DNA of 45,937 bases from Fibrobacter succinogenes (GCA_902762795.1 CACWPM010000025.1:1-45937); one strand, 5' to 3'. Positions 32,445 through 41,627 are shown, numbered from the stretch's first letter. The notes: a model not told the origin generated them from the letters alone. A program made the numbers and translations.

Positions 32445-33584
32445 ATGGATATCGAAACCCTTGAAAACACGACTTTCGCGGCCATTGTCGAGAAAATCCA
32501 AAAGGTTCGCAAGCGTGGCGAACTTCTTGAGGGTATCCACGGGATTTTAAAAAAGAACTTCAAATCCGTAGAGGCACTCCACGAGATGGAATGCCAAAAA
32601 ATCCGCAACATCATCGAGGGCATCCCCGGAGAACTCATCGGCAACACGCGCGAAATGCGCGAAGTGAGCAAGCTCGTCCGCCAAATCGCGCCCACCGCAG
32701 CCACGGTACTCATCCGCGGCAAGGCCGGCACCGGCAAAGAATACGTCGCCCGCAGCATCCATGAACTTTCGGATCGCAAAGATTCTCCGTTCGTAGCACT
32801 CAACTGCGATGCCCTCACTGAAGGCGCCAATTCTTTTGAAAGTGAACTTTTCGGATTTGAACGCGGAGCATTCACAGGCGCCACCAACCGTCACATCGGC
32901 AAGGCAGAACAGGCGAACGGTGGTACACTTTTTCTAGACGAAGTCGCCGACTTGTCGGTTCCCGCACAAATCAAACTTCTGCAATTCATCCAAGAACAAA
33001 GTTTCAAACGTCTTGGCAGCAACATCATCCAACGCTGCAACATACGCCTCATCGCCAGTACCGGAAAAAATCTGGAATCAATGATGCAGCACGGCGCATT
33101 TCGCGAAGATCTTTACTACCGCCTGAACATTTTCCAGATTTCGCTCCCCGAACTCATCCAGCGCAAGACGGATATTTTACTTTTAGCGGACCATTTCATC
33201 GAAAAGATGAATTACAAATACGGCAAGAAAATTTTGCGCTTAAGCTCACCCGCTATTGACATGCTCATGAGCTACCACTGGCCCGGGAACGTTCGCGAGC
33301 TCGAAAACTGCATCGAACACGCATGCCTTGCGACAACTGACGTCTGCATCAACGCCTACGATTTGCCGCCCACGCTGCAAACCGACGTCACGTCAGGCAC
33401 CTCCGTACTCCCCGAAGGCAACAGCCCTCTCGCCACGCTGATGGACAGCTACGAGCGAGAAATTCTAAGCGAAGCACTCCGCCGTCATGACGGCAATATG
33501 AGCGCCGCCGGGCGCGATCTTTCCGTAAGCCCACGCATGATGTTATACAAAATAAGGCGGCTAGGAATAGCCGCCTCGAACTAG
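32445..33584 (+). CDS. Sigma-54-dependent activator without receiver domain
   Basis: A 379-residue protein. After about 70 helical residues it has an AAA+ domain (about 60-300) with Walker A GKAGTGKEY, the sigma-54 contact loop GAFTGA (141-146), Walker B GGTLFLDEVADL and arginine-finger region FREDLYYRL. It ends in a Fis-type helix-turn-helix (LSEALRRHDGNMSAAGRDLSVSPRMMLYKIRRLG). It lacks the phosphorylatable receiver of NtrC, so control must come through the short N-terminus, expression level or a partner. Divergent placement beside glnN suggests a role in nitrogen gene activation. A perfect 8-bp stem (33556-33575) lies inside its last codons. Confidence 0.85.
   Translation: MDIETLENTTFAAIVEKIQKVRKRGELLEGIHGILKKNFKSVEALHEMECQKIRNIIEGIPGELIGNTREMREVSKLVRQIAPTAATVLIRGKAGTGKEYVARSIHELSDRKDSPFVALNCDALTEGANSFESELFGFERGAFTGATNRHIGKAEQANGGTLFLDEVADLSVPAQIKLLQFIQEQSFKRLGSNIIQRCNIRLIASTGKNLESMMQHGAFREDLYYRLNIFQISLPELIQRKTDILLLADHFIEKMNYKYGKKILRLSSPAIDMLMSYHWPGNVRELENCIEHACLATTDVCINAYDLPPTLQTDVTSGTSVLPEGNSPLATLMDSYEREILSEALRRHDGNMSAAGRDLSVSPRMMLYKIRRLGIAASN
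33556..33575 (+). other. Stem-loop in the last codons of the sigma-54 activator
   Basis: GGCGGCTA-ggaa-TAGCCGCC is a perfect 8-bp stem lying inside the coding sequence just before the stop. It may stabilise or end the transcript. There is no T-run after it, and only 44 bases separate the two convergent genes. Confidence 0.5.
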
Positions 33585-33628
33585 AACAATCTTCAAAATT
33601 TCATTTGATAGCCAACAGCCGATTTTCA

Positions 33629-36600
33629 TTACAAATTGCAAACAACCTGCATGGCATCAGTCGGGCTGAAATCAACGCGATACACCTTTGAATATTGATG
33701 GATGACAACGCTACGAGCGAGAATACGCCCATAAATCGTCTTTGTGACCTGTCCCATGACAACTTTCGCTTTCGGTGCAAAAATTGTACCAGCCCACACG
33801 CCCTCCGCAAAGATTTTCTGCGAAGAGTGGTGCGCTAATTTGAAACCCTTAGCGACATTAATCCAGTACTGGGCATTGCTCATCGGCTCGCTTTTATACT
33901 TGTGCCAAATAATTTGTCCGTTCGTATGCAATACCGTCCCCTTGCCAGGTTCCGCAAAGCGGATTGTCGCATCAGCATCCACTTGAAAAAGGGAAGCTAT
34001 AAACATTTCGCCCGGTTCGATAATCAATGTTCCGCCAGATTGTACCTGGAGCTTGTTGAATTTATCCCCATTCTTCAAACGGTATATTTCCCCGTTACGC
34101 ACAATTTTGATCCTTGACTCTAAAATTGTCGGCATGGCAGTCGTATAAGCGAAGGTAAATCGTTTACTCCATGTAGATGCATAAGCTAAACTAATATTTC
34201 CCTCAATCGATGATCCATTTTGTATGCTTATATAATCCAAAACATTTCGTGATTTCAGGTATATGGCTTTGGCAGAATCCATATTGTTGACTTTTTTAAA
34301 AATATCCATAAAATCTTTAACAACATTCGGAACTCCATATATGTTCACATTTCCATGAACAACAGAAGAACTGCGTAATACGGGATTCGAATGCTCCCCC
34401 GGAAACTCTATGCCAAAATCCTCACTTCTGACATCGATATTTCCAACATGGGCGCGAGCACCAATGGAAATGGGGGCATAAGAAATATCATATGAGAAAA
34501 TATTTTCGTCAGACGCACCTATATTGCAATAGGAATTGCTTTCCGTTTGCGAATCGTAACATTTCACACCGTCATTAAACTTCACGAATTCACGACCAAA
34601 GATTGTATATTCTTCAGGGACATCCATATTGATAACATCAAAGCGTCCTTTAAGACCGTCCTCAATCCCATCGTCATCGTCATCAGGGTCTAGTTCCGCA
34701 AGAACATGATTTTTATTCCTGTCAGCCGTGTTATAAAAAGAATCAAAATCCATATAACTCTGATACGGTCCCGCTGTAAGTCCTTTATCATTTCTCTTAA
34801 CATCATCATAAGGGTTATACGCAAGGTGAGCCGCATTTTCTAAGTGTTCAGATCTCAAGTAATTATAAATTTCCCGCTTATCTTCAATACCATCATTATC
34901 GGAATCGGCGAGGTACGGATTCGTATGAAACCTTTCTTCTTCTTCAAAATTCGTAATTCCATCATCATCAGAATCAAGATAAACTCTCTCATCAGACATT
35001 TCGACATCGCCGTATGTTACATCCGGAATCAGATACTGTTCGATCGCTTTATCTTTATACAAAGAATTAGCAATATGACCATCATTATCCCCAAATGCAT
35101 AATAGAACGCATAATTATCGGAATCGCCTACATAGCCGTAAATAACCATTGCATGGTATGGTATAGTTACATAAACAAGCTTATTGCTATCAATAGCTTT
35201 TTTCACAGTAGCGTAAGAAGGCGCTCCTTTGGAATAATTCAAGCTATTGGTATGTAAAGCCCACTTTAAGGCTCCACCCAAATTTCCCATGGGATATTTG
35301 AGAGGAGAATTCAAATCATCAAAAGAATTTCCATCATCATTAAATGGAGAAAGTAGGGGATCACCCTCCACGAATTTAGTATGGTAAACAATTTCATCCT
35401 GGGTGAGGTTTCCTCCGTAAAAATGGTTCATGACTTCAATCGCTACGGCCCAGCATCTCGCATCTTCAGCATATTTCACCGTTTTCAAATCAATGTTTGG
35501 CCTATCCCAAGAATACATGTAAGGAGGCTCATACCACCAATACGAAAGATTCAACATTTTTGTATCTCGTCTTGCAGCTATTTCGTGGATTGAAAGCTGC
35601 TTATAAATTTTAGTGTTGATATTTGCACTTACAATCATTAAATTTTCATATAACTGAAGATCAACACAATCACCATTCTGTTGTTTTTTATAGCACCGAC
35701 TTTCAAATTCTTCTCCACCTAACACAGTCCATGAATAATTGCCTGGAACAAGTTGCAATACAACGGAAGTACTCGACGTCACTTGATTGTAGATATCATT
35801 ACCGTTTTGGTTGCGAACGATTAATCTGTACGAATCGACTCCATCCACAGGTAGCCAACTAAACAGCACGTTATTGTCACCTGGGATTTGTTTAAGAACG
35901 GGCTCATTCGCCGAAGTCCTGATAGGCATCGGAATAGAAACGAGATCCGAAGGGTCATCGTTACTCGTAAAGCAGAACCATTCACTTGTATTCACACCAA
36001 GCTTATTCGATCGAAGGCGGAAGAATGTATTCTTTGTATAATCGGCATTAAACTTATGGACATGAATTTCAGCAGGGAAATATTCAAGAGAATCCCCCCA
36101 TATGCCAGCGGTGACAGCAGCAGCAGCATGAGTCCCTGGAGTCCCCCATGCGATATACGATATCATAGATGAATCCTTTTTCAAGGTGGCATCCCCAATA
36201 TTTTTCCAAGCAAATTTTGACAACACTATCGACTTTGGAACTTTACCGCAAGCAGTCTGGTTCTTACAAACTCTAATTATTTCATTGGTATCAAGAGAAC
36301 CTCTCCCGATTGAAAACGCAGAATCGTTTACATCAACAAGTCTGTAACTAGACAAAGCAACGGACGTATCGCCCATATTTTTGATCTCTATCCAAGCATC
36401 TCCAGAAAACTTGAGACCCGAAATTTTGACATTTTCCGGCTTCGGCTCAAACTTTACATCCGGTTCCTGACCAAAGATGACCTTATCATCAGAGAGTAAT
36501 ACGACTTTCGTATTTTTTGCAAGCCTGGAAGAAATCTGGTAGCTGTAATCTAGCGATTTTCCCCAATTGGAATATTTCTTGTTATGCAAGGCGAGGCTGA

Positions 36601-36946
36601 ATCCTGCCATGTCAGGATAATAGCCCTTAGGGATAGAGGGGATACTCAATTCGAAATACGAAAGGTCGCCATTCACATTGTTCCTAGAAACCGTGGCACC
36701 CGCCAAATAATAACATTCAAGCGTATCCGGTTCCGACCCCCTGTGGAAATAGTAGCGAAGCTTCGCATTGTTAATAGGGGCATTCGAATCATTAAAAATC
36801 CTGAGCCGAATTCCCATGATAGATGGATTGTTTTGCTGTTCGTCATAGAACTCGACAGACGTAGCAAAAGCCTGGCAAACTAGTGCAATAGCCAACGCAA
36901 AGCTGTTTTTTTCATACTTTCTCCTTACGTTTTCAAGTAACATCAT
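33629..36946 (-). CDS. Large secreted papain-like protein with CBM-like, lamin-tail, FN3 and Ca-binding modules
   Basis: A 1105-residue multi-domain protein. In order: signal peptide (SFALAIALVCQAFA), CBM3-like beta domain (about 30-150), lamin-tail-like domain (WIEIKNMGDTSVALSSYRL, about 165-280), FN3-like domain (about 350-420), papain/C39-type peptidase with Cys498 (DARCWAVAIEVMNHF) and His598 (PYHAMVIYGY), Asp-rich thrombospondin-3-type Ca repeats (DSDDDGITNFEE, DSDNDGIED; about 650-700 and near 755), and a C-terminal beta region. It probably acts outside the cell on peptide or wall material. The in-frame start is an ATG at 36946 with no ribosome binding site; a well-placed AAGGAG-ATG at 36915 is out of frame by one base. 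Confidence 0.7.
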   Translation of the reverse strand: MMLLENVRRKYEKNSFALAIALVCQAFATSVEFYDEQQNNPSIMGIRLRIFNDSNAPINNAKLRYYFHRGSEPDTLECYYLAGATVSRNNVNGDLSYFELSIPSIPKGYYPDMAGFSLALHNKKYSNWGKSLDYSYQISSRLAKNTKVVLLSDDKVIFGQEPDVKFEPKPENVKISGLKFSGDAWIEIKNMGDTSVALSSYRLVDVNDSAFSIGRGSLDTNEIIRVCKNQTACGKVPKSIVLSKFAWKNIGDATLKKDSSMISYIAWGTPGTHAAAAVTAGIWGDSLEYFPAEIHVHKFNADYTKNTFFRLRSNKLGVNTSEWFCFTSNDDPSDLVSIPMPIRTSANEPVLKQIPGDNNVLFSWLPVDGVDSYRLIVRNQNGNDIYNQVTSSTSVVLQLVPGNYSWTVLGGEEFESRCYKKQQNGDCVDLQLYENLMIVSANINTKIYKQLSIHEIAARRDTKMLNLSYWWYEPPYMYSWDRPNIDLKTVKYAEDARCWAVAIEVMNHFYGGNLTQDEIVYHTKFVEGDPLLSPFNDDGNSFDDLNSPLKYPMGNLGGALKWALHTNSLNYSKGAPSYATVKKAIDSNKLVYVTIPYHAMVIYGYVGDSDNYAFYYAFGDNDGHIANSLYKDKAIEQYLIPDVTYGDVEMSDERVYLDSDDDGITNFEEEERFHTNPYLADSDNDGIEDKREIYNYLRSEHLENAAHLAYNPYDDVKRNDKGLTAGPYQSYMDFDSFYNTADRNKNHVLAELDPDDDDDGIEDGLKGRFDVINMDVPEEYTIFGREFVKFNDGVKCYDSQTESNSYCNIGASDENIFSYDISYAPISIGARAHVGNIDVRSEDFGIEFPGEHSNPVLRSSSVVHGNVNIYGVPNVVKDFMDIFKKVNNMDSAKAIYLKSRNVLDYISIQNGSSIEGNISLAYASTWSKRFTFAYTTAMPTILESRIKIVRNGEIYRLKNGDKFNKLQVQSGGTLIIEPGEMFIASLFQVDADATIRFAEPGKGTVLHTNGQIIWHKYKSEPMSNAQYWINVAKGFKLAHHSSQKIFAEGVWAGTIFAPKAKVVMGQVTKTIYGRILARSVVIHQYSKVYRVDFSPTDAMQVVCNL
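36906..36912 (-). other. A7 homopolymer at the natural start of the 1105-aa gene
   Basis: On the minus strand, AAGGAGAAAGT-ATG is followed by seven A. With A7 this ATG reads MKKTALRWLLH and stops. With eight A it would read MKKNSFALAIALVCQAFA, a clean signal peptide joined to the long frame. This suggests a slip-prone start. Confidence 0.65.
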
Positions 36947-37066
36947 AACGTTGTGTTAAATGAAATATGGCATTATTATAAAATTTTAATCAAAATGGGC
37001 ATGTAAAATAATGTAATTGTTTAGACAAATGCATTTTAGGGCGCGCAGCCTTTATATCAAACTATT

Positions 37067-37080
37067 AATTTACGTAAATT
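37067..37080. promoter_or_regulatory. Perfect 14-base palindrome upstream of the 288-aa lipoprotein
   Basis: AATTTACGTAAATT lies 40 bases before the lipoprotein ATG. A related TTAATTTCGTAAAT follows at about 37093-37106. The 173-base gap between divergent genes is otherwise AT-rich. AGGAGAAGAAGG is the lipoprotein ribosome binding site. Confidence 0.45.
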
Positions 37081-37119
37081 TTTTAGTTATATTAATTTCG
37101 TAAATATAGGAGAAGAAGG

Positions 37120-37986
37120 ATGAAGATAAATTTTTATTTGGCATGCTGTGGGGCCATCGCGATAGCATTATCCGCCTGCTCAAGTGACAATGGCACCGAT
37201 GCCAGTGCAAACGAACCCGCCCCAATTGCAGAAATTTCAAGTTCATCAATCGCTGAGCAATCCAGTTCTTCACTTGAACCGCTTTCTCTTTGCAAAATTA
37301 ATGGAGACTGGGGTGGTTGGGGATGCATTCAAGCCAAAAGCTATGGAGAAGGCGACTTAATGTCAGAATATGACCGAAAAGTAAAAACGGACATATATAT
37401 AGACTCCTCCACCAAGTTTGGCAACCATGCGGGCGAATTCTTTTTTGAAACAGATTCCATAGAAGGCGGCAAGACCCGGATTTTTTTTGGCCCCGATAGC
37501 TCACCCGAATCTGATGGCGTTTTTGCAGCAAATTATCAATTGAATCGAGGGAACTCAACCAAAGATCCATACCTTAATATTGGCTTTTACATTGCGGGCT
37601 TCGATTCTAGCGGGAACTTACTGTCAGCTGATATATCCAACTGGAACGGAATTTGTATGTTGTACAGAGGATCCATCGATCCCGTTTTACAGCTTGACTT
37701 AGGCGATTCCCTCAATAAAAAACTGGGTTACGCATTACCATCGGTAACAGTAACTACGATTAAAATAAATGGTCATTTAAATCACAAGCCTCCAGAAGAC
37801 AACAAGCCTCTGTGTTATGAATGGAAGCAATTCAAACAGCCGGATATCGAAGGAGAACACGAGATTATTTCTGGTGAAGAGGCGGCAAAACATGTTGCAA
37901 GAATCATATTCCGTTTAGAGTCTAAAACTGATGTTGACAAAGGATATTTTTATTTCTTAGCCATCGGCACAAACAGGGATGAGTAA
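37120..37986 (+). CDS. Lipoprotein with Ser-rich linker, unknown function
   Basis: A 288-residue protein. The lipobox ALSAC places the acylated Cys at residue 20. It is followed by a linker with two Ser4/Ser5 runs (SSSSIAEQSSSS, about 40-51), typical of Fibrobacter surface lipoproteins. The remainder is a globular, beta-rich domain with no motif I recognise (WGGWGCIQAKS, NWNGICMLYRGS). It probably sits in the outer membrane. It is divergent from the large secreted papain-like gene; whether they cooperate is not known. Confidence 0.65.
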   Translation: MKINFYLACCGAIAIALSACSSDNGTDASANEPAPIAEISSSSIAEQSSSSLEPLSLCKINGDWGGWGCIQAKSYGEGDLMSEYDRKVKTDIYIDSSTKFGNHAGEFFFETDSIEGGKTRIFFGPDSSPESDGVFAANYQLNRGNSTKDPYLNIGFYIAGFDSSGNLLSADISNWNGICMLYRGSIDPVLQLDLGDSLNKKLGYALPSVTVTTIKINGHLNHKPPEDNKPLCYEWKQFKQPDIEGEHEIISGEEAAKHVARIIFRLESKTDVDKGYFYFLAIGTNRDE

Positions 37987-37996
37987 CAAGTTCTAT

Positions 37997-38027
37997 GAAA
38001 AAAGGTGGCATGAGACCACCTTTTTTC
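37997..38027 (+). terminator. Strong rho-independent terminator after the lipoprotein
   Basis: GAAAAAAGGTGG pairs with CCACCTTTTTTC around CATGAGA, followed by T-rich sequence. It can also serve the convergent minus-strand gene ending at 38109. Confidence 0.9.
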
Positions 38028-38108
38028 ATTCTGTCATGTCCACAAAAGCGGGTAACACTATTTCATCAACATGAAAGCGAAGCCTACTCTGCGGACACAG
38101 TCCAACAA

Positions 38109-39182
38109 TTATCTCACAAGAGCAATGCCGTAAACCGGGAGCATGTCCTTCGGGGCACCAATCTTTTTCACCTTGCCGTTGTCATAAGAGAAGAGGCCTC
38201 CCTTAGAGCCACGGTCACCAATGTAGAGAACACCGTCAACATCGTCAAAGACAAGAGAGCCTTCCACATCGCTGACATCAGAAACTGTCTTCACAGACTT
38301 TTCCGAGAGATCCACCTTAGCAAGAGGAACATCGCCATATCCCTTATAAATTGCGGCATAGGCAACACCATCCGGATCTACGGCAAACGCATAGACACCG
38401 CCGCCGAGTTTCTTTCCGTCAACAACCATAGAAGTCTTCTTCTTGGCAAAATCAACGACTTCAATGCCACGAGCATCATCGGCATCCGTTCCGTAGCTAG
38501 CATTGTATTCACCCTGAGATGCCACATAAAGTTTGCCGTTAGCAAAGCCCATCGCCATCGGGTTTTTCTTTGCAAGCTTAATCGTATCCAAGAGTTCACC
38601 ATCTTTAAGTTTATACATGGCAAGGAGACCCGGAGCCGGATAGGCATAGTTTTCCGAGCGCTGGAAAAGAGCGAACAAAGTATCGCCACTCACTTCAAAG
38701 TCAACAAGGTTCGGGGTTGTCGCCTTGCCCTGATTGAATTTATCCGTTTTCACCGTCTTAGTAATTTTTCCATCCTTGACTGCAACCTTCACAAACTTGG
38801 CAGCACCTTCCAAAGCCACCCAGACTTCATCCTTATTGGCCTTTACGACATCGCTCGGATTCGAAGCGTCATCCAAGTCAATCTGCCACTTGACCTTATT
38901 ATCCGAAGGATCGACGAGAACAAGGTTGTCTGCAGAAAGTCTTTCAAGGACAAAGAGATTTCCATCAACACCGACAACCTTGGAATCCTGGTTGAATTGA
39001 ACGGACTTTTCAGAGACGCCGTCATCGCCAACCCAGCGAAGTTCGCCTGTTTTGTAATCAGAACCGAATACGTAAACCGAAGCCGGTTTCAGCGGATCAT
39101 CATCGGCAGATGTGGAATCCGAGCAAGCCGTCATGTAGAGGGCAAGGGACGATGCCGTAGCAAGTGTGAGGAATTTTTTCAT
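38109..39182 (-). CDS. Beta-propeller surface lipoprotein, BtuG-like
   Basis: A 357-residue protein. Lipobox YMTAC (Cys20), a short Asp/Ser linker, then repeated four-strand blades with Val/Asp-rich YncE/PQQ-like motifs (GNLFVLERLSADNLVLVDPSD, GKLYVASQGEYN, GVAYAAIYKGYGDVPLAKVDLSEK). It lies 71 bases downstream of a TonB receptor whose leader is a cobalamin riboswitch. In Bacteroides, BtuG is just such a propeller lipoprotein that captures B12 for BtuB. I infer the same role here from architecture and operon; sequence homology to BtuG has not been tested. Confidence 0.65.
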   Translation of the reverse strand: MKKFLTLATASSLALYMTACSDSTSADDDPLKPASVYVFGSDYKTGELRWVGDDGVSEKSVQFNQDSKVVGVDGNLFVLERLSADNLVLVDPSDNKVKWQIDLDDASNPSDVVKANKDEVWVALEGAAKFVKVAVKDGKITKTVKTDKFNQGKATTPNLVDFEVSGDTLFALFQRSENYAYPAPGLLAMYKLKDGELLDTIKLAKKNPMAMGFANGKLYVASQGEYNASYGTDADDARGIEVVDFAKKKTSMVVDGKKLGGGVYAFAVDPDGVAYAAIYKGYGDVPLAKVDLSEKSVKTVSDVSDVEGSLVFDDVDGVLYIGDRGSKGGLFSYDNGKVKKIGAPKDMLPVYGIALVR

Positions 39183-39253
39183 AGTGGTTCCTTTTTATGT
39201 TTTTCGCAGACGATGTAGATTGCATGTTTTGCAAGCCCCATTCTGCGCGGGGT

Positions 39254-41338
39254 TTAGAACCCCTGTGTTAATGTTAATTTGTACTCTCTCCCCGGAGTTG
39301 GGTATGATATATAGGGATTTCTATATGTTTCATTTGTCAAATTCCGGAGAGCAAAAACAAGACGTGTTTTTTCAAAGGGTGTAAAGCCAAGCGAAAAATG
39401 ATGCAAGTCCACGGCAGGCTGCCTGATGCGATTGGCTCGGTCATCGAAAATCTCCGTACGGTATTCCGATGTCCACGTAAAATCGAGACGGTACGGAAGA
39501 TCCAGTCGAGCCTCGGCGTAATACGAGCGCGAAGGTTCATTCGGGAGCTTTTTGCCGTTATAATATTTTTCTTCGCTACGGTCTTCCGCATTCTGGAACG
39601 TTGCACGCAAAATCACAGAAAGCCACTTTTTCGGTTTGCTTTCCAGTTCCGCTTCAAACCCGCGTACATGCGACTCGCCGACATTCATCGGCTTTGCAAA
39701 TCCCGCACTCACGAGCCAGTAAATTCCGTTTTCAACTTGCGTTTCGAAATACGTCGCACGAATCGCCGTATTGCTTTTCGGAATCATGTAGTAACCGCCG
39801 ACTTCAAAACGCAACGCCGTTTCATTTTGAAGATCCGGATTCGACAGCATCCCAGGATAGACTCCGTAAAGTTCCATCAGCTGCGGCATACGAGCAAAAC
39901 GCCCAAAACTCAAATTGCCGCCATAGCGTAAGTTCGGCGCATCATAACGTACAAACGCGCGTCCTGTCCAAGTGATATCGCGTTCTTCTGCAGTTTCAAG
40001 CGTCAAAGATGATGTCGGCTGTACAAATTTTCCGCCATGCAAGTCGTCCTTGACAATCAACGCAGAAGCTTCGCCACCGATAGAAAAATTTTTGACAATA
40101 TCATAAGAAATATCGCCAGAAATATTCGTCGAAACTCGCATGAGGTTCCAATCGCTAGACGATGTTCCCCTATTCGAATAGTAAGCAGCATCAAGCGACA
40201 AGCGCATGTTCGCCTCGAGATGGTCGCCGGAATAGTTTGCAACAACTTCAGGAACAAGGCTGTAACCTGCCGTTCCATACACTTGCATTCCCGGCAAATC
40301 ATATCCAAGATGGTCCAGCGGATAGTACGAATGCGAAGTCGCCTTTTCGAACTTGCCTGTCAATGAAAGTTCTAGCCACAGCCATCCCCGTAGCTGCGGC
40401 AGTTCAGCACGATAAGTCGTCTGTGCAAATTCGCCCTTGTAGCCAGCCACCGTTGTCTGGTAATCGTCGCGTCCCGGATTCCCGCCTTCCGAACGGCTGA
40501 AGTTAAAATTCAAAGTCGAAAATACACCATTCGCATGTAAAACACGAGCCTTGAAGAGTCCCGAATATTCAGTAAATTCCGCATTCCGACGTTTATCCTT
40601 AAAATCATCGTTCGGATTGTACGGAGTCCCGTTTTGACTTTTGAATTCATAATCGTTATCGCTATGCCGCACAGAAAGTGAAGCATTCACCGAAGCGCTA
40701 TCTGTCAAGCGCGATAGCAGTTGCGTCGACGCCTCCCACGTGTCGTGGCTACCATAGCTTAACAGCAAACGGCCCGATTTTTTTTCTTCCGGTTTGAGCA
40801 CGGCTTCAGCAGGTTTCGAGCCTTTTGTAATAAAGTTAATGGCGCCTCCAATACCACGTCCCCCAAATTTCGCCGGCACACGGTCCTTGTAGACTTCAAT
40901 CTTTTCAATCTGGTTTAAGTCAATCGTTCCGAAATCGACTGCGCCACCGGACGCATCGTTCAGCGGAATGCCATCCATGCACACGACAATGTTCTTTGCA
41001 GAGACCCCGCGAATGCTCACGGTCTGGAAACTCCCGACACCGCCTTGACGCGTGTATTGTACGCCCGGGAGCGCAGCCAGGACTTCCGCTGCAGAAAGCG
41101 AACGGCCTTCCCACGCCTGCGGCAAAATTTCGGCATAGCTCGACGATGCTTGCAACGGTTTTTCTTCACTAGACGACGCCTCGTAAACCGAGGACTCGCC
41201 TAAATCTTGAACAAACTCTTCTGCAATGGAAAAAACGCTTGCAAGCAATACGGTCGCGCCTACGCGAACGCAAAAACGACTGCACGCAGTCAAATATCCA
41301 CGCAAATGCGTGGCTATGCAAAGCGATGTCTTTCGCAC
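39254..41338 (-). CDS. btuB: TonB-dependent receptor, BtuB-like (cobalamin uptake)
   Basis: A 694-residue protein with a plug domain (about 70-180: LPGVQYTRQGGVGSFQTVSIRGVSAKNIVVCMDGIPLND ... VYKDRVPAKFGGRGIGGAINFIT) and a 22-strand-type barrel ending in Phe (YKLTLTQGF). It imports a bulky ligand through the outer membrane with TonB energy. The cobalamin riboswitch immediately upstream makes B12 or a related corrinoid the likely ligand. The annotated start is a GTG at 41338 with no clear ribosome binding site; the signal peptide is somewhere within the first 50 residues (VGATVLLASVFSIAEEF), so a downstream start is possible. Confidence 0.88.
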   Translation of the reverse strand: MRKTSLCIATHLRGYLTACSRFCVRVGATVLLASVFSIAEEFVQDLGESSVYEASSSEEKPLQASSSYAEILPQAWEGRSLSAAEVLAALPGVQYTRQGGVGSFQTVSIRGVSAKNIVVCMDGIPLNDASGGAVDFGTIDLNQIEKIEVYKDRVPAKFGGRGIGGAINFITKGSKPAEAVLKPEEKKSGRLLLSYGSHDTWEASTQLLSRLTDSASVNASLSVRHSDNDYEFKSQNGTPYNPNDDFKDKRRNAEFTEYSGLFKARVLHANGVFSTLNFNFSRSEGGNPGRDDYQTTVAGYKGEFAQTTYRAELPQLRGWLWLELSLTGKFEKATSHSYYPLDHLGYDLPGMQVYGTAGYSLVPEVVANYSGDHLEANMRLSLDAAYYSNRGTSSSDWNLMRVSTNISGDISYDIVKNFSIGGEASALIVKDDLHGGKFVQPTSSLTLETAEERDITWTGRAFVRYDAPNLRYGGNLSFGRFARMPQLMELYGVYPGMLSNPDLQNETALRFEVGGYYMIPKSNTAIRATYFETQVENGIYWLVSAGFAKPMNVGESHVRGFEAELESKPKKWLSVILRATFQNAEDRSEEKYYNGKKLPNEPSRSYYAEARLDLPYRLDFTWTSEYRTEIFDDRANRIRQPAVDLHHFSLGFTPFEKTRLVFALRNLTNETYRNPYISYPTPGREYKLTLTQGF

Positions 41339-41344
41339 CGTTTA

Positions 41345-41374
41345 ACAACCCGTGGCGCAAAGCGCCCGTTGTGC
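41345..41374 (-). promoter_or_regulatory. Expression-platform hairpin next to the btuB start
   Basis: On the minus strand, ACAAC-g-GGCGC pairs with GCGCC-acg-GGTTGT around TTT, between the B12 box and the GTG start. It is well placed to hide the translation start when the riboswitch is bound. There is no T-run, which argues for translational control. Confidence 0.6.
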
Positions 41375-41588
41375 CTTACAGTTCTTCTGACTCGGGAATC
41401 ACTCTACATCCAGCCCCTTCACACCCGCCTTTGCAGAACGGAAGCCGACCTGCGACGAGCATTGGTTTATGCTGGTTTCGTCCTCCCTTACAGCGGCGAG
41501 ACCGTTCCCGGCTTTCACGGGATTCTCTTATATCGCATTCTTGGCGAACGCAATACAGCGTTTTACCGCATAAGGCATTACCTATGAA
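41374..41588 (-). promoter_or_regulatory. Cobalamin riboswitch
   Basis: On the minus strand the conserved core reads GAGAATCCCGTGAAAGCC, then GGGAACGGTCTCGCCGCTGTAAGGG, matching the GGxGAAxxCC ... CGCCxCTGTAA pattern of cobalamin riboswitches. A variable arm follows, and the B12-box equivalent GAGTCAGAAGAACTGTAAGG lies at 41374-41393. It fills most of the 328-base gap between the DMT transporter and btuB. The 5' boundary is estimated. Confidence 0.9.
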
Positions 41589-41627
41589 AAATATAGTAAA
41601 CAATTCGGGGCATTGTCACCCCATGTC

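Noticed and set aside
38000-39218. 407-codon open frame opposite the BtuG-like lipoprotein
   Set aside because: Covers a gene with a lipobox and propeller repeats; the antisense translation has no signal or domain.
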